Below are positions 1-11,453 of a stretch of 64,000 nucleotides of DNA, piece after piece. The notes beneath the pieces are model-generated. The model was not told where the DNA came from and made no database searches. It saw only the letters and a program-made list of their open reading frames with translations. Origin of the DNA: Ephydatia muelleri (lineage: Eukaryota; Porifera; Demospongiae; Spongillida; Spongillidae); NCBI GenBank assembly GCA_013339895.1, contig JABACO010000008.1, positions 3,551,490 to 3,615,489 of the forward strand. The letters are read 5' to 3'. The translations under genes and the position numbers were made by a program. The first letter of the stretch is position 1; every line of letters starts with the position of its first letter.

Positions 1-466
1 TTGTCTTTGCGGCATAAGTAAGTGCATATGAGACTGGCATTTGCTTACAATGTGTATTTGCAGATCTAGCGGAGCCTATGAGGCATGAAGGGATTCTGGG
101 TGTCTACATACACTGCGAGACTATACCCACTATGTGAAAGCATCGTATGGCTTTTCAGCTTTGGCTTTGTTATTACATGTATGTATTATTTATTTTTCGT
201 TGTGTATTATTATTTTTCGTTGTGTACATGTGATTTGTGTCTTTTATTGCGTTGGACAAAGTAAAGTAGCCAAAGAATTAGATGTAAACGTTGACTTTAG
301 GTACAGACAGCATGGACTTGTAAGGATTCAGGGTGCGGGTGGCAGCTCTCTGCCTAAATATAGTCCATGATCCAATGACTAGGAGGGGTTAATTACCTCA
401 TCACGTGATAAACGTCGCGTAATTGTTACTAATGAGCTTTAATTAGAGTATACGGTACGCTCTGGA
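1..466. other. Upstream flank of the Y-box gene, possible last exon of another gene
   Basis: No recognisable gene. A short open stretch on the + strand around 245-369 ends in a stop (reading ...VRIQGAGGSSLPKYSP) and could be the final exon of a gene lying outside the window, but I do not recognise it and cannot place its acceptor. A roughly 20-bp imperfect tandem duplication rich in T lies at about 181-230. Confidence 0.25.
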
Positions 467-474
467 TATAAATA
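467..474 (+). promoter_or_regulatory. Candidate TATA box of the Y-box gene
   Basis: The octamer TATAAATA lies 134 bases before the start codon at 608. That spacing leaves room for a transcription start about 30 bases downstream and a 5' leader of roughly 100 bases. It is the only good TATA match close to this gene; its use is inferred. Confidence 0.45.
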
Positions 475-607
475 CACCGTGATCTCGTGACCCATTTAGA
501 CCGCACTGAGCTGGTGCATGCCAACGAGTGACACCTGAAGGAGACAAGCCATCTTACTAAGCCCAGCAGGCATCTGAGCCCTGGAAATAACAACAGCTAC
601 TGCCATC

Positions 608-2312
608 ATGTCGGGCGAAAACGTAGTCGAGCAGCAGAATGCTACTAGTCCACGCGAGTTCACAGGTAAATGTGTGGTCTTCATTAAATGGTGGGAGTTG
701 GCAAAAATGTTGTTAACTGCGGTGGCTTGCACAACTTGCAACGCGCTCGCTAGTATTTACCATGATGTGTCTTTTCTTTCCCAAAAAGCAAACATCATAA
801 CAGGCACTGTGAAATGGTTCAACGTGAAGAGTGGTTACGGATTCATCACAAGGTATGGGTTATTCGCATATGTCGTATGTATGCCGTCAAGCATACTGGA
901 AGGATGTGTACAGGCAGATTTTAGGGGTGTAACGTCAAATTTAATTCATCATCATCCACTGATAAGGGTTTAGTTGTTCTTTGTGTTACTTATCAACATA
1001 CAAATTCATGATTTGATTGCAGTGTTATTGAGCTGTTGCGTAACCACTGGTTCACTTCCGCAGGAATGACAACCAGACTGACATCTTTGTCCACCAGGTA
1101 TGCTTATGCATTCACAAAAGCATAAACTACAGTCATGTTGTGATGTACGTGCCCTCACTATGTGTGCATATATATATACCAGACTGCTATAATCAAGAAC
1201 AACCCAAACAAGTACCTGAGAAGTGTTGGAGATGGGGAGACAGTGGAGTTCATAGTCATCCAAGGAGCCAAAGGCCCCGAGGCGGCCCAAGTCACCGGAC
1301 CTAATGGTGCATATGTGCAGGGCAGCAAATACGCACGTAGGTGCACAAATCTTGATGTGAACAGTACATCCAAAGCATCCAATCTTTCTGCAGCGGACAG
1401 GAAACCTGGTGGTTACTACCGTGGGCGTGGCACACGTGGGGGAGGACCAGGTCGCCGTCCCCCTAGACAGGCTCAAGACAGCCAGGGGGAGGACAAGACA
1501 GAGGGCACTTCTGAGGGGGAGGGGGATGGGGAGGTTGATCGTCGCAGACGCAGAGGCCCACCTCGAAGGAACTTCAATCGTCGATATAGACCACGTGGCC
1601 CACCAAGACGTAATCCAGAGGTCTGTTTGAAATGTGTGCACCTTTTTTTTTTTTTTCCTTTTTTATAAAAAGGTGTGTCATTGCAGGGAGAGCAGACAGC
1701 TGAAACTGATGGAGTTGCAGGTGGACCTCTAGAAGGGGGGGGAGGGGATGTCCCTTCTGGCCAGGCGCCACCACCACGAAGAAATTACAGGACAAGGACT
1801 TATCGTTCTGAACGCCCAGCTGGTCAGAATGAGAATGAAACTGATCCTGCAGTAAGTGTTCCTGTATGTAGCAGACACAAAAATGAGTTGGATTATTTTA
1901 AAATCCCAATGCCTTCAAAAAACGTTTATTAGAAGTGGTTGCAGTTTGTATGTATATCCATCCATACATATGTGTGTCTTATGATTTGCTACTATTAGTC
2001 ATCACTGTAATGTTTGTTGCATGGATATGGTTTCCTAAGAGACGGATATCGACAACTTTGCATATATTGTTCTTTGTTGTGTTTTGCAGGCTCAAGGTGG
2101 TCAGGAGCAGCAGCCCCTGCAGAGCAGACCACCACGCCGCCGCCGACCCAGGCCACGACGCAATGATAACCCTGAAAATGTTTGTGAACCTTTGATTGTA
2201 ATTTTGTAATGGCAGGTTTGTTTATTTTGCCCAGGGGAGGCAACAAGGTGAAGACGTTCGCCCTTTGGGAGAAGCTCCACCTCCTCCACAGGCCGCAGCA
2301 ACTACCAATTGA
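608..2312 (+). CDS. YBX: Y-box binding protein with cold-shock domain
   Basis: Single-stranded nucleic acid binding protein that packages mRNA and regulates translation and transcription. Eight exons join in phase: 608-665, 804-852, 1064-1097, 1183-1336, 1394-1620, 1687-1851, 2090-2179 and 2235-2312, giving 284 residues. Residues about 18-90 form the cold-shock domain: [15 protein letters not shown] carries RNP1, DIFVHQ carries RNP2, followed by the family stretch [18 protein letters not shown] and VQGSKYAPDR. The rest is the low-complexity tail typical of Y-box proteins, with alternating Arg-rich ([17 protein letters not shown]) and acidic or Gln-rich blocks. The start codon is the first ATG and opens the usual short N-terminal tail before the domain. 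Introns are 57-240 bases. An AGTAAA at about 2571 may serve as polyadenylation signal. The assignment to the family is secure; orthology to a particular vertebrate YBX is not testable here. Confidence 0.95.
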
Positions 2313-2790
2313 TAACGGAATTACAGCTACAACCTATCCTAGTTTGTTAACTGCTGCATAAGTTAAGGAACCACCGAAACTACACCTGTGTGTAATACCT
2401 AGTAAAAAGGCCATCTTGTCCCTTGTGATCCCATGTTGCTGCTTGCGCATTGTATGCAGCGATGTTATCGTGTGCATTGGCTTGTATTTACCATCTTGAG
2501 AGAATTAAGTTGCTCATTTCGTTCTAAAGTGCGTGTGTTGTCTATGGTTTTCCAACATTCGTTGAGCTATCAGTAAAGTTCGTGTTGATTTACACTTGAG
2601 CAAGATCTACATGTACTTCTAAATAATGTTCAAGCTACTGTATACAATAAGCTAAGATTATATTTAGAAGGAGAGCTTGACAACCAGTGACCACAGCTGT
2701 TTCGAGATCAACACAGGTTGTTAATTAGAAACGTATGTATATTACGGTACAATTCTTGTCCAGATACCATAGGAGCTCATTAAAATGTGG
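2313..2790. other. 3' flank of the Y-box gene
   Basis: No coding signal. It probably holds the 3' UTR of the Y-box gene. No other feature seen. Confidence 0.4.
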
Positions 2791-3164
2791 TTAACTCTTT
2801 TGTGACAGGGCAATATCACGCCACAGATTCCAATTTCATCACCATTTAACGTTTCTGAAGTCAACACATTGTTCAGAGGAAAAGTTTATTTGGTTATCAA
2901 AATCCTCAATGCTGTTTACAAACACCAATACAGCAAACATACTAAGTTTAAACTTCCTCACGATCACGGTAACTGCAGCCGTAATCATGAAGAACATAGT
3001 TTTCAGTGTCAAGTGTGTTGGCAGTTATTGCAATATTGTGAGGAATAAGCGTTTTGGGGGAAACATTCTGTGTAAAACAGCTTCGGGGAATTTGACAAGA
3101 TAAAAAAAAGTGGCATTATAGTAGCTGCGGCGAAATATTGTGCTTTTGCCTGCGAAAGAGTTAA
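2791..3164. mobile_element. MITE, piggyBac-like, copy 1
   Basis: A 374-bp non-coding element starting TTAACTCTTT and ending AAAGAGTTAA. Its two ends are inverted repeats of each other over more than 50 bases with mismatches, sharing a GCAATAT-CGCCGCAG-type core. TTAA at both ends fits the TTAA target site duplication of piggyBac-type transposons, which often have ends of the TTAACYCTTT kind. The related copy at 14880-15247 has the same ends. Assignment to piggyBac rests on the TTAA and end sequence only. Confidence 0.7.
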
Positions 3165-3554
3165 TGTTGTAATCCTTATTTTGTGCCAAACTGAATATAG
3201 AACAGCTTTAAAATATATTGATATTTTATGGTAAATGCATTTTCACAAAAAATACAAAACACCAATGTGCAGCACTATTGAGGGATGTTTTTTTGTTGCA
3301 CATTTCATGGATTTTTTTTTCTGAAGCACTCAAATGGCAACCAATTTTTCTTGAAAAATTGCCTGGCAATAGGGTGTGAGATGCACCTTTTGGTAAAGAC
3401 AGATCTTTGCCCATTGTAAACATGCCTAGCTTATGCACAGACTTGCTTTCTGAAGTGAGAACAAAACCCTTTGCCTTGGATTAGCTAATCATGAATATAG
3501 CGATATCACAGGCTTCGATCGAAGGCTATGGAAATTCTTGATGTCAGTGCAGAG
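3165..3554. other. AT-rich spacer without recognised feature
   Basis: Between the MITE and the minisatellite I see no gene; the open frames here are short and carry no family motif. Confidence 0.4.
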
Positions 3555-3936
3555 ATACTGCAGGGTATGCGGACATGTATACTGCAGGGTATGCGGACAT
3601 GTGTACTGCAGGGTATGCGGACATGTGTACTGCAGGGTATGCGGACATGTGTACTGCAGGGTATGCGGACATGTATACTGCAGGGTATGCGGACATGTGT
3701 ACTGCAGGGTATGCGGACATGTGTACTGCAGGGTATGCGGACATGTATACTGCAGGGTATGCGGACATGTATACTGCAGGGTATGCGGACATGTGTACTG
3801 CAGGGTATGCGGACATGTGTACTGCAGGGTATGCGGACATGTATACTGCAGGGTATGCGGACATGTATACTGCAGGGTATGCGGACATGTGTACTGCAGG
3901 GTATGCGGACATGTATACTGCAGGGTATGCGGACAC
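3555..3936. repeat. 24-bp minisatellite, about 16 copies
   Basis: Near-perfect head-to-tail copies of the 24-mer core TACTGCAGGGTATGCGGACA plus TGTR. The only systematic variation is one A/G position (TGTA versus TGTG). Because 24 is divisible by three and the unit has no stop, all six frames are open. The array sits directly 5' of the broken gene fragment at 3939. Confidence 0.95.
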
Positions 3937-3938
3937 AG

Positions 3939-5710
3939 GTTGTTGAAAAATACTTCTCGAGGCAATCTAGACTTTGTGGAACTTAGAACATGCTTTGACA
4001 TTGACATCAGCAACGACACTGCTGACTTTCCCACTAATTTCTGCAAATCATGTAGACTTACCATAAGTTTAATCACATATACACTTTTGGATCCAATTAA
4101 CAGATGTACAGAAACCAGGGCGGCGATAACCTTGCTACTCCATCCACAGCACTTGTGTGTTAGCATGTTTTAAAGCACATAGCCAACTTCCATACAGCCC
4201 TTGACAGATACAAGAAGTGGTGAATTTAGCAGCATCCAAACCAAGTATACTGACATATATTATAGTTTTGCCCGTCACTTTAAAATTTTACAGTGGTTAC
4301 AACATTGTCCGAGCAGGAAAAGGACCTCTCAAACTACTACTTCCTTCAAGGTCATCAAGTGTCACCAAGCATCATAAACATGGCTGCTTTCCTATGTTAA
4401 GGTGTGTAACATGTATTGCGTTTTTAACATACCACTTCCACCTGACATTTCATACAATGCACTTAAAAACACGTAGTCCCCTGTAAGAAACACTCTTATG
4501 GAATCGATGTATGATGACTTACAAAAGATTTATAATAACTGCAAGGGAGAACCCTTGTTCCCTATTCCACTAAACCAGGTAAATTATTATATGGGACAAA
4601 ATTGCCCCACGGTTAAAATGTTATAAAATGCATCGCGTTTGAATCGCTATAACTTCCCAACGGAAAACGCTATCGACTTCCTATTTTCAACACTTCATAC
4701 TACACCATTTCACTATGAAGTGTTGAAAATAGGAAGTCGATAGCGCTATCCGTTGGGAAGTTATAGCGATTCAAACGCGATGCATTTTTATAACATTTTA
4801 ACCGTGGGGCAATTTTCGCGGAAACTGTCCCATATCATATGCTTGATCTATTTATTTATGCATGTGCCAACAAAGGTCTCCTTCCAGCATGCACTACTCA
4901 TATATCAATGGGCATCTTCTACAGACTCTACTCGCTACTTGAAGAGGAATGCCACCTGTTGGATGTAAAGCTTGCATTGCAGTTGTCAACAGATGCAGAG
5001 CTAACCACAGCATCCTATGAAGACTGCAGTGAGGGAACCAATGGTCGCTGACAATATATCATACCAAATGCATGTATCTACATGTAGGAAGAGTCAATAT
5101 CTGATGTAAATAAAAAGTTACAAAAGGGCTTTGCAGTGTCTGAAGGATCATTTGTGAAGGGTGTAGAAACTGCTCTCCAGATTCTCAATGTGCAACGTCA
5201 GCAATAACATGGAGGAGCATTTGTTGGTAACCATGGAAACAAGATGTTATAGATATGTGTAAGTAAAAGATCTAGCCCTTTGTATTTTACATGTAAAACA
5301 TGCATTGTGCACATCCCTGGTAAACACAGCACAAAAGTACTCACCACAACTGGTTGAAGTAACGTTTTTGTTGTGCAAAATACAAGAAAGCCTTTTCACT
5401 ATTTCTACCACAACCTGTACAATAAGAACTGTGTATCTGAAGAAGAAAAGACCACACTTAGTATGTAACTCTAATTCAGACCTATTTTGATCTTCTGAAT
5501 CAATTTCATTGCAGGAGATGCTGTAAAAGGATTTTTTGGTTATTTGGATATCACATTTCCCGGAATAAAGAGGACAGTGAAAATCCATATCTTAGAAATG
5601 CAAATCAATGAGTGGATGGAAGCAGGATTTGGTGAACAAGGCACTGAAGCCATACATGCCCATTTTATTAAGCTGTACAGGACCTATGGCTGTATGGCTA
5701 ATAAAGTGAG
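3939..5710 (+). pseudogene. Broken copy of a multi-copy cysteine-motif gene family
   Basis: Scattered fragments in varying frames on the + strand resemble a multi-copy family of unknown function seen in invertebrate genomes, usually thought to be transposon-related. At 3939-4080 a piece reads NLDFVELRTCFDIDI then FPTNFCKSCR, like the N-terminal Cys-pair module. At 4498-4577 there is an exon-like piece ending in a GTAAAT donor. At 5087-5205 a piece reads KKLQKGFAVSEGSFVKGVE then NVQRQQ-stop-HGGAFVGNH, where a TAA replaces an expected aromatic codon. At 5600-5705 it reads EWMEAGFGEQGTEAIHAHF. The fold-back element at 4589-4835 lies inside. In-frame stops and frame changes make it a pseudogene. 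Similarity is from memory of the family, so the assignment is moderate. Confidence 0.5.
4589..4835. mobile_element. Fold-back (palindromic) MITE
   Basis: Two arms of about 111-122 bases (4589-4699 and 4714-4835) are inverted copies of one another around a 14-base loop (4700-4713), with only a few differences and small length changes in the outer part. It carries no coding capacity. A 22-base piece of the arm (GTTGAAAATAGGAAGTC...ATAGC) recurs at about 24597-24619, so the element is repeated in this genome. It splits the broken gene at 3939-5710. Confidence 0.85.
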
Positions 5711-7274
5711 TGTCCAAATATAAATGCCCTAAGGCTACAGAAAGAGAAAACAAAAGGACTAGAACTTGTTTAAGATTACTTATAGCATGCATGGATTTGA
5801 TTGCTGAATTTAAATAAATTGAACACATACATCTGCACAAATGATCAAGGTACTGCCACAGTGATACAATTAACTCCAATGTTGTTATCCAATTATTTAG
5901 TACACTTTTACTGAGAGGTCACAGTAATCCATCACCCATTTTTGAAGTATGCATCTACATATATGTATTGCTAACATTGTTAATCAGACCGCAGTAATCG
6001 GTCGTATTCAGCGTCTTGGTATGACTCACAGAAAATAAGTCTGCAAACAAAGACAACCACGTTTATACATGTTTTTAAACTCATGCCAGGCAAATTAATG
6101 AACAATAGCTTTGTGAAACTAACCACTCTAAATGGAGCGCTATCAGTCACGGGCCTGTATCATGGTGTATTTTAGCATACAAAAAATAAAGTTTATGTCT
6201 TTATACTCCGCGAAGGGTGCATAACCCAGATATTCACCTGTACTGCACTTACCTTGAACAGATTACAAAAGATAAGCCACATTCCAATACCATGCTAATA
6301 TTGAGGGTCCATTTACTCGTCCCGTAGGTAAAAGGTGGGGACGAGACCTAATGTCCATTTTTCTAATGCAGTGAAACACCCGTGGTCATGACATAGGTGA
6401 TAGGGTTTCTTAACTGTGGTTTTATGATTTTATTCCTTTTCATTTTTTTTTGCCACATTATTATCGTTATTGGAGTACGAACTTATAACAATGATACATG
6501 GTTTATAATAATACATAAGCAATAGCAGTATTGTATGTAACACCATGTACAAGATACAAACATGAAAAAGAACACAAAAACGTAATACTAGAATCCAGAG
6601 CATGATGGGTCTTCAAATTTGAAGGCAAGGCCCAACCTAGTGAGAATGGATCTTGCTTTAGATTGCACCAGGATAAAACTCAGCATTGCAAAGCAGTAGC
6701 AAATAACCTTGGACTTTTGAGTGTTGGCCATGATGCAAAAAAGAAAAAGCGTTACATGTTTCTACTCTCCAGGCACCATATTATTCTATAGCCAGGGGGA
6801 TGCAGACCCAGCCAAGTACAGCACACCTAATTAAAATAAAAATTCAGCAACCAAACGAAAAAAAAAACAAAAAACGTTACGTTAGACTATTATTACACAA
6901 CCCCTCCCGTTTTACCTTACTGTTTTATTGTGATAGCAGATAGCAGAATCAAGGAGGTCCCACCTTGATTCTGCTATCTACTACAAATGTTAGTGACCTC
7001 ATTAAAACAGCGTAGGTTATTGTGCTCTGTAAAGATTCTCGATCTGCATGGCGCGGAGATGAAATGCATGGCTATAACTTGGTAATGACTGTTGCAGTAT
7101 TTGGCAAATCTTCAGGATTTGATTACCTAGCCGGCTATCTGAACATGATAAAATCCAGGCTTTGCTATTTTCGTTTAGATTACAAAAAAAAAAAAAAAAA
7201 AAGTTTGGCCGGTTAAATTTATGGATGTATTTGTTTATGCGTGCACTCCATAATTGTCTCCAATTACTGATTCG
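5711..7274. other. Intergenic region
   Basis: No gene recognised over about 1.5 kb. It holds a short palindrome at 6938-6979 (listed separately), a small inverted pair CTCGTCCC/GGGGACGAG near 6317-6347, and a poly-A run at 7183-7201 just upstream of the espin-like gene. Confidence 0.4.
6938..6979. repeat. Short perfect palindrome (17-bp arms, 8-base loop)
   Basis: AGATAGCAGAATCAAGG at 6938-6954 is followed by an 8-base loop and its exact reverse complement at 6963-6979. The arm is not seen elsewhere in the window. Confidence 0.9.
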
Positions 7275-9957
7275 ATGTCTGCAGAAGAAATACTTGGTGC
7301 ATTGAGCGCGGCAAACAGCGGGAATCTTACAGCCCTCATAGCGCTGGGCGAAACCCTGAACCTTAGCGAATGCTATGACAAATACGGGGCTTCCGCTGTT
7401 CACTACGCAGTGAGGGGAGGCAAAATCGACTGTCTGAGGTGGCTAATGCTGTCAGCTGGTTTGAGTGGTAATAAACCCGCATTTAACGGGGCAACTCCAG
7501 CGCATGATGCAGCAGCAACAGGGCAACTGGATTGCCTCCAGTGGTTGGTACAAAACGGCGTTTGCTCGCCCAATGCCAAGGACGTTGGAGGGACCACACC
7601 CCTTCATCTAGGTGGGTGGGGCTCATGAAGACGCACATGCTGAAAAACATTAATTTTTTTTCTTTTGCAGCTGCAACCTTCGACCATCTTCCCACCGTTG
7701 TCTGGTTAGTGGAATCGGAACATTGCAGCGTGTCCGAAAGGGCACAGAGTGGGATCACTCCTGTTCACCTAGCCGCGGCCAAAGGTAGCCTGAAGTGCCT
7801 CCGATGGATGGCGCAACACGATCCGAGGTACGTACCCGAAGTAAAGCAGTCGCCTATATAATGATGATAGGCAACTGTTTTGATCACCAAGCTGCGTCAA
7901 CAAACGAGCTGACAACGGAACGACACCTGTGTATTTTGCCGCTCAAGAGGGCAGACTGGAGTGTTTGCAGTACTTGGCAACACAAGTAAATCGACTACGC
8001 ATCACATGCAGGGTGTACAAAATATAAGTACTTACTTGCAGGTGGAAGCTAATTGCCGCCTTCGGGCTAGCGATGGAATGGCTCCAATTCATGCCGCTGC
8101 TCAGATGGGACAGCTGGATTGTGTAGCGTGGCTTGTAAGACGACCCGGGACGCACGCAATATGTAGCACAAATAAGCCGAGTGGATGCACTTATTTTCAT
8201 GCAGATCTCCAAAGTGGGAGTGTCACCGATGGAAAGGGACAACGATGGGGCTACACCGCTTCACTTTGCCGCTGCCAAAGGTATGTTTACATCTTTTGAT
8301 GCGTGTAGGATAACTGATGCAACGTTTCTGGTAAAAGGCCACGTGCATGTAATGAAATGGCTTTTGGCAAATGGCGCTACTATTGACAGAGATGACCTAG
8401 GTGGAACGCCACTTCATGATGCAGCTGAACATGGATCAATTGAGGTAGGGTTTCACACTATGCTGTAGATAGGAACATTGGACACAATTTCTGAAACTCT
8501 TATCAGTTGCCAGCTAGTTTTTGTGCTCATATTTGAAGAAAGCCGCACGTGTCTGCCAATAGTTAAATTTAGTCTGTTCAACAGGCCGTTGAAGTTTTAC
8601 TAATGTTACCAAATATCAACAAAGATGAATGTGATGAAGATGGGTTGACAGCTGCGGATCTGGCCAAGGATTGTGGTCATGATGAGTGTGCTAAGTTCAT
8701 TAAAGACTATAAACCACAACCTACATCAGCATCTGTAAGTGTGACTTAAAGGTGACTTACTGGCATTTTAAAGAATTGTAATTTTGTGAGTTCAGGCGGC
8801 TGTCACTGAATCCCCAGCAAAGTATCCTAATCGTACCTCTTTGTGCCAACCATCTCAATCTGCCATTCAAACAACAGCCCAGTTATCTGCAAGGCCTGCA
8901 TCCAGTCCAGTAGGCCAAATTATCAGTGGACCAGTGACAGAAATCGTTCCCCAGAGAGTGTCTAGTCCAACAGGCCAGATTAGTACAGCTTTTGCTGAGA
9001 TTTCTCTCCGCAAAGTGTCTAGTCCAACAAGTAGTGGACCAATTACTGAAATTATATCACCAAAAGTGGAATTTCCAAAATTGAAACCTGTGGTTTTGAA
9101 TGCAGGAGAGAAGGATAAAACAACTACAAGGGAAACTGATGAGCTTCAAACTGTATTTACTAGGAGAGGTTCAACAGGGCAATCATATTTGGATTCAACT
9201 GAAGATTTATCAGAAGATGGAAGCACTGAAAGTGAGCTTTGTAATATATCAACAGGCAGATAGATCTGATTCTACATGTATATATGTAGATTGCAAAACA
9301 CAGAACAGTGAACTGATGTTGGAAGTACGTGAATTTGAGCTAGCTGCTCTTAAGGCTGTTCCAGCTCAAGTGCAGAAAAGAAATCTTCAACCTGTAAGCT
9401 GCTATAATTTTAGATTACGCACTTTAGGATTTTCTTGGCAGGTTATACTGGGTAGGGTAGTACCAAGCTCTGGTACAAAACCAGCACCAGAAAGTCTGAA
9501 GAGGGCCGAAGGTGCAACTGTGCAACTACCAAGCAGGCCACTTGAGCCCATATCCGTAGCAGAAGATCCACATAGTAACTTGCCGGCCTGGAAGAGAGCC
9601 ATTGTTAAGAAAAAGAGTATTGAGCAGGCCCAAAGTTTGCAAGCAGAGAAAGAGAAAGTAAGTGCGTTGTGTTAAAAGGATAATGCTTGAAATGCAATTA
9701 AACCAGGAGGAAGCAGAGAAAAACAAGTGGGCTGATGTGCCTGCATGGAAGCGAGCTGTGATGGAAAAGAAAGAAACTGAAAGGTTGTTTATCAATGCTG
9801 TCTATATATTAATTTCACATTACTGATATGCAAATTTAGGAAAAAAAGGGAAGAACAAGAAGTGGCTGCTAGGAAACTTGAGGAAGAGAAAAAATTACAA
9901 TTCGAATCCCTACCTGCCTGGAAAAAGCAACTCATTTTACAACACAAAAAGGATTGA
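7275..9957 (+). CDS. Espin-like ankyrin-repeat protein
   Basis: Probably a cytoskeletal adaptor that bundles actin. Twelve exons join in phase: 7275-7611, 7671-7827, 7892-7985, 8042-8134, 8205-8280, 8338-8444, 8585-8734, 8796-9231, 9290-9393, 9442-9657, 9707-9783 and 9840-9957, giving 654 residues. Residues 1 to about 330 form eight to nine ankyrin repeats (GGTTPLHLA, GITPVHLAAAKGSLKCLRW, GTTPVYFAAQEGRLECLQY, GMAPIHAAAQMGQLDCVAW, GATPLHFAAAKG, GGTPLHDAAEHG). Their spacing and the recurrent LxCLxWL resemble espin and espin-like proteins. The middle is Ser/Pro-rich with repeats of the type SSPxGQI. The C-terminus has three PAWKR-like motifs (565-570, 601-606, 640-645) separated by charged helices. 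The ATG at 7275 was chosen; an upstream in-frame stretch has no ATG. Ankyrin content is certain; the espin link is inferred from repeat layout. Confidence 0.85.
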
Positions 9958-10893
9958 AAAACAAAATGCAATTTCAAACATGTCTGTAACAACAATATAT
10001 TTCAAGCATGTGGTTTGCAGTACGCTCTCAGTGTATAAACCTGTCATGTGACCGCTCCGTAATCTGACATGTCACACAATTAATACACGTCCGCCATGTT
10101 GGTGCAGAGCTTTTACGGAAATATCCGAATGACAAAGGTATTGTCGATGTGACAATAATAATGATGAAATACCAAATCAAACAAAAGATCGAAAGAGAGA
10201 ATGTGTGCAACAGAGAGCAGACAGCAGTAACTATAGTGACTGCTGTCTGCTCTCTGTTGCACACAAACACTTCCCGCTTACTGGTTTGCGTATACTGCAA
10301 GAACAACTGTGCGGATAGTTGGAAGGAATCGTGGTCATACGGGCAACTTATTTCCTTATTTGATTCCTTTTCTTTCTTGTTTTCTTGTGCGCAACATCTC
10401 ACACACATCTTCACAATTTGCAATTAATAATTGCTGTTATGAATCTCAGTTCTATTTACACAATATAAAGGAAAACATTTTAGGCGGACTGTTCGAGAAT
10501 AACCAAATCCAGCTACTGCAGTACACGAATTCGTCCTATGCTCGAAATTGACATCCTTATGGTATGCTATAAGGATTTGATGTGTATGTGTTTACGGCGA
10601 GGTGTATTGTAGAGCATTGAGTGTGTCTAGAGCACGATGCGCCTCCATTGGTGTTAACGTCCCCGTTTATGGGAGGTGGAGTGGGAGGGAGGAGGTTATA
10701 TGTGTATAATCGTTGCTTTACAGCATGGTGCACTTTAGGCAGGCTTTTTCGTTGTCTACGTGTGCAGGAATGCTAGGTGCGGTGTGCGTGTGGGAATCGC
10801 ACTCTCGTATGGACTAGATTTACTTAATGCAACAGTACATTCACCTTTTTTAAATTGTTGTTGGAGGTTTAGCAATGAGTTGAGCCTCACTAG
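9958..10893. other. Intergenic region between the espin-like gene and CNOT6
   Basis: No gene seen. It contains the perfect palindrome at 10202-10265 and the presumed promoter of the CNOT6 gene. No clear TATA box was recognised near 10894. Confidence 0.4.
10202..10265. repeat. Perfect palindrome (27-bp arms, 10-base loop)
   Basis: The arm at 10202-10228 (TGTGTGCAACAGAGAGCAGA plus CAGCAGT) is repeated exactly in reverse complement at 10239-10265. The loop AACTATAGTG is itself nearly self-complementary, so the whole could extrude as a cruciform. Confidence 0.95.
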
Positions 10894-11391
10894 ATGGCTC
10901 GGTCCGTTAAAGAAGAACAGCCATGCGCAAGCGACAACGCCCGTCGAACGTACACTATAATGCCTCGAGAGGAGTCCGAGTCAGGTAAAAGGTCTAATTG
11001 GACAGAGCTAGAGATACGCGGGCCCATTAAGAACCTGAGCCCATCCCTCTGGTCCTTCACTCACCTCACCGCGCTTTACTTGAACGACAACAACCTCCAG
11101 AGAATTCCTTCGGACATTGCCCTGTTGACGTGTCTCCAGCGTCTCGATCTCTCTGGCAACAAGCTCCGGAGCCTCCCGGCTGAGCTCGGGGACATGACAC
11201 ACCTTAGGGAGCTGTTGCTCAATAACAACATATTGAGGGTGTTGCCCTATGAGCTGGGGAAGCTGTTCCTGTTGAGAGTGTTGGGCATCTCTGGGAACCC
11301 TCTGCAGTCAGAGATATTGAGCATGGTCAATGAAGTGAATGGGACAGACAAGCTGCTTGGATACTTGTTGGATAACCTGACAGGTGAGAGA

Positions 11392-11453
<62 letters not shown>

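Noticed and set aside
3555..3936. CRISPR-like array
   Set aside because: There are no spacers; units are contiguous, and the genome is eukaryotic.
3489..4173. Long open frames on both strands with 8-residue repeats (CPHTLQYT, MSAYPAVY, YCRVCGHV)
   Set aside because: They are all readings of the 24-bp minisatellite, which has no stop in any frame. Flanking parts do not support one coding frame.
7254..7274. Start of the espin-like protein upstream of 7275
   Set aside because: The upstream in-frame codon is TTG, not ATG; the first ATG is at 7275.
10149..10427. Two proteins sharing REQTAVTIVTAVCSLLHT on opposite strands
   Set aside because: The shared stretch is only the perfect palindrome at 10202-10265 read on each strand.
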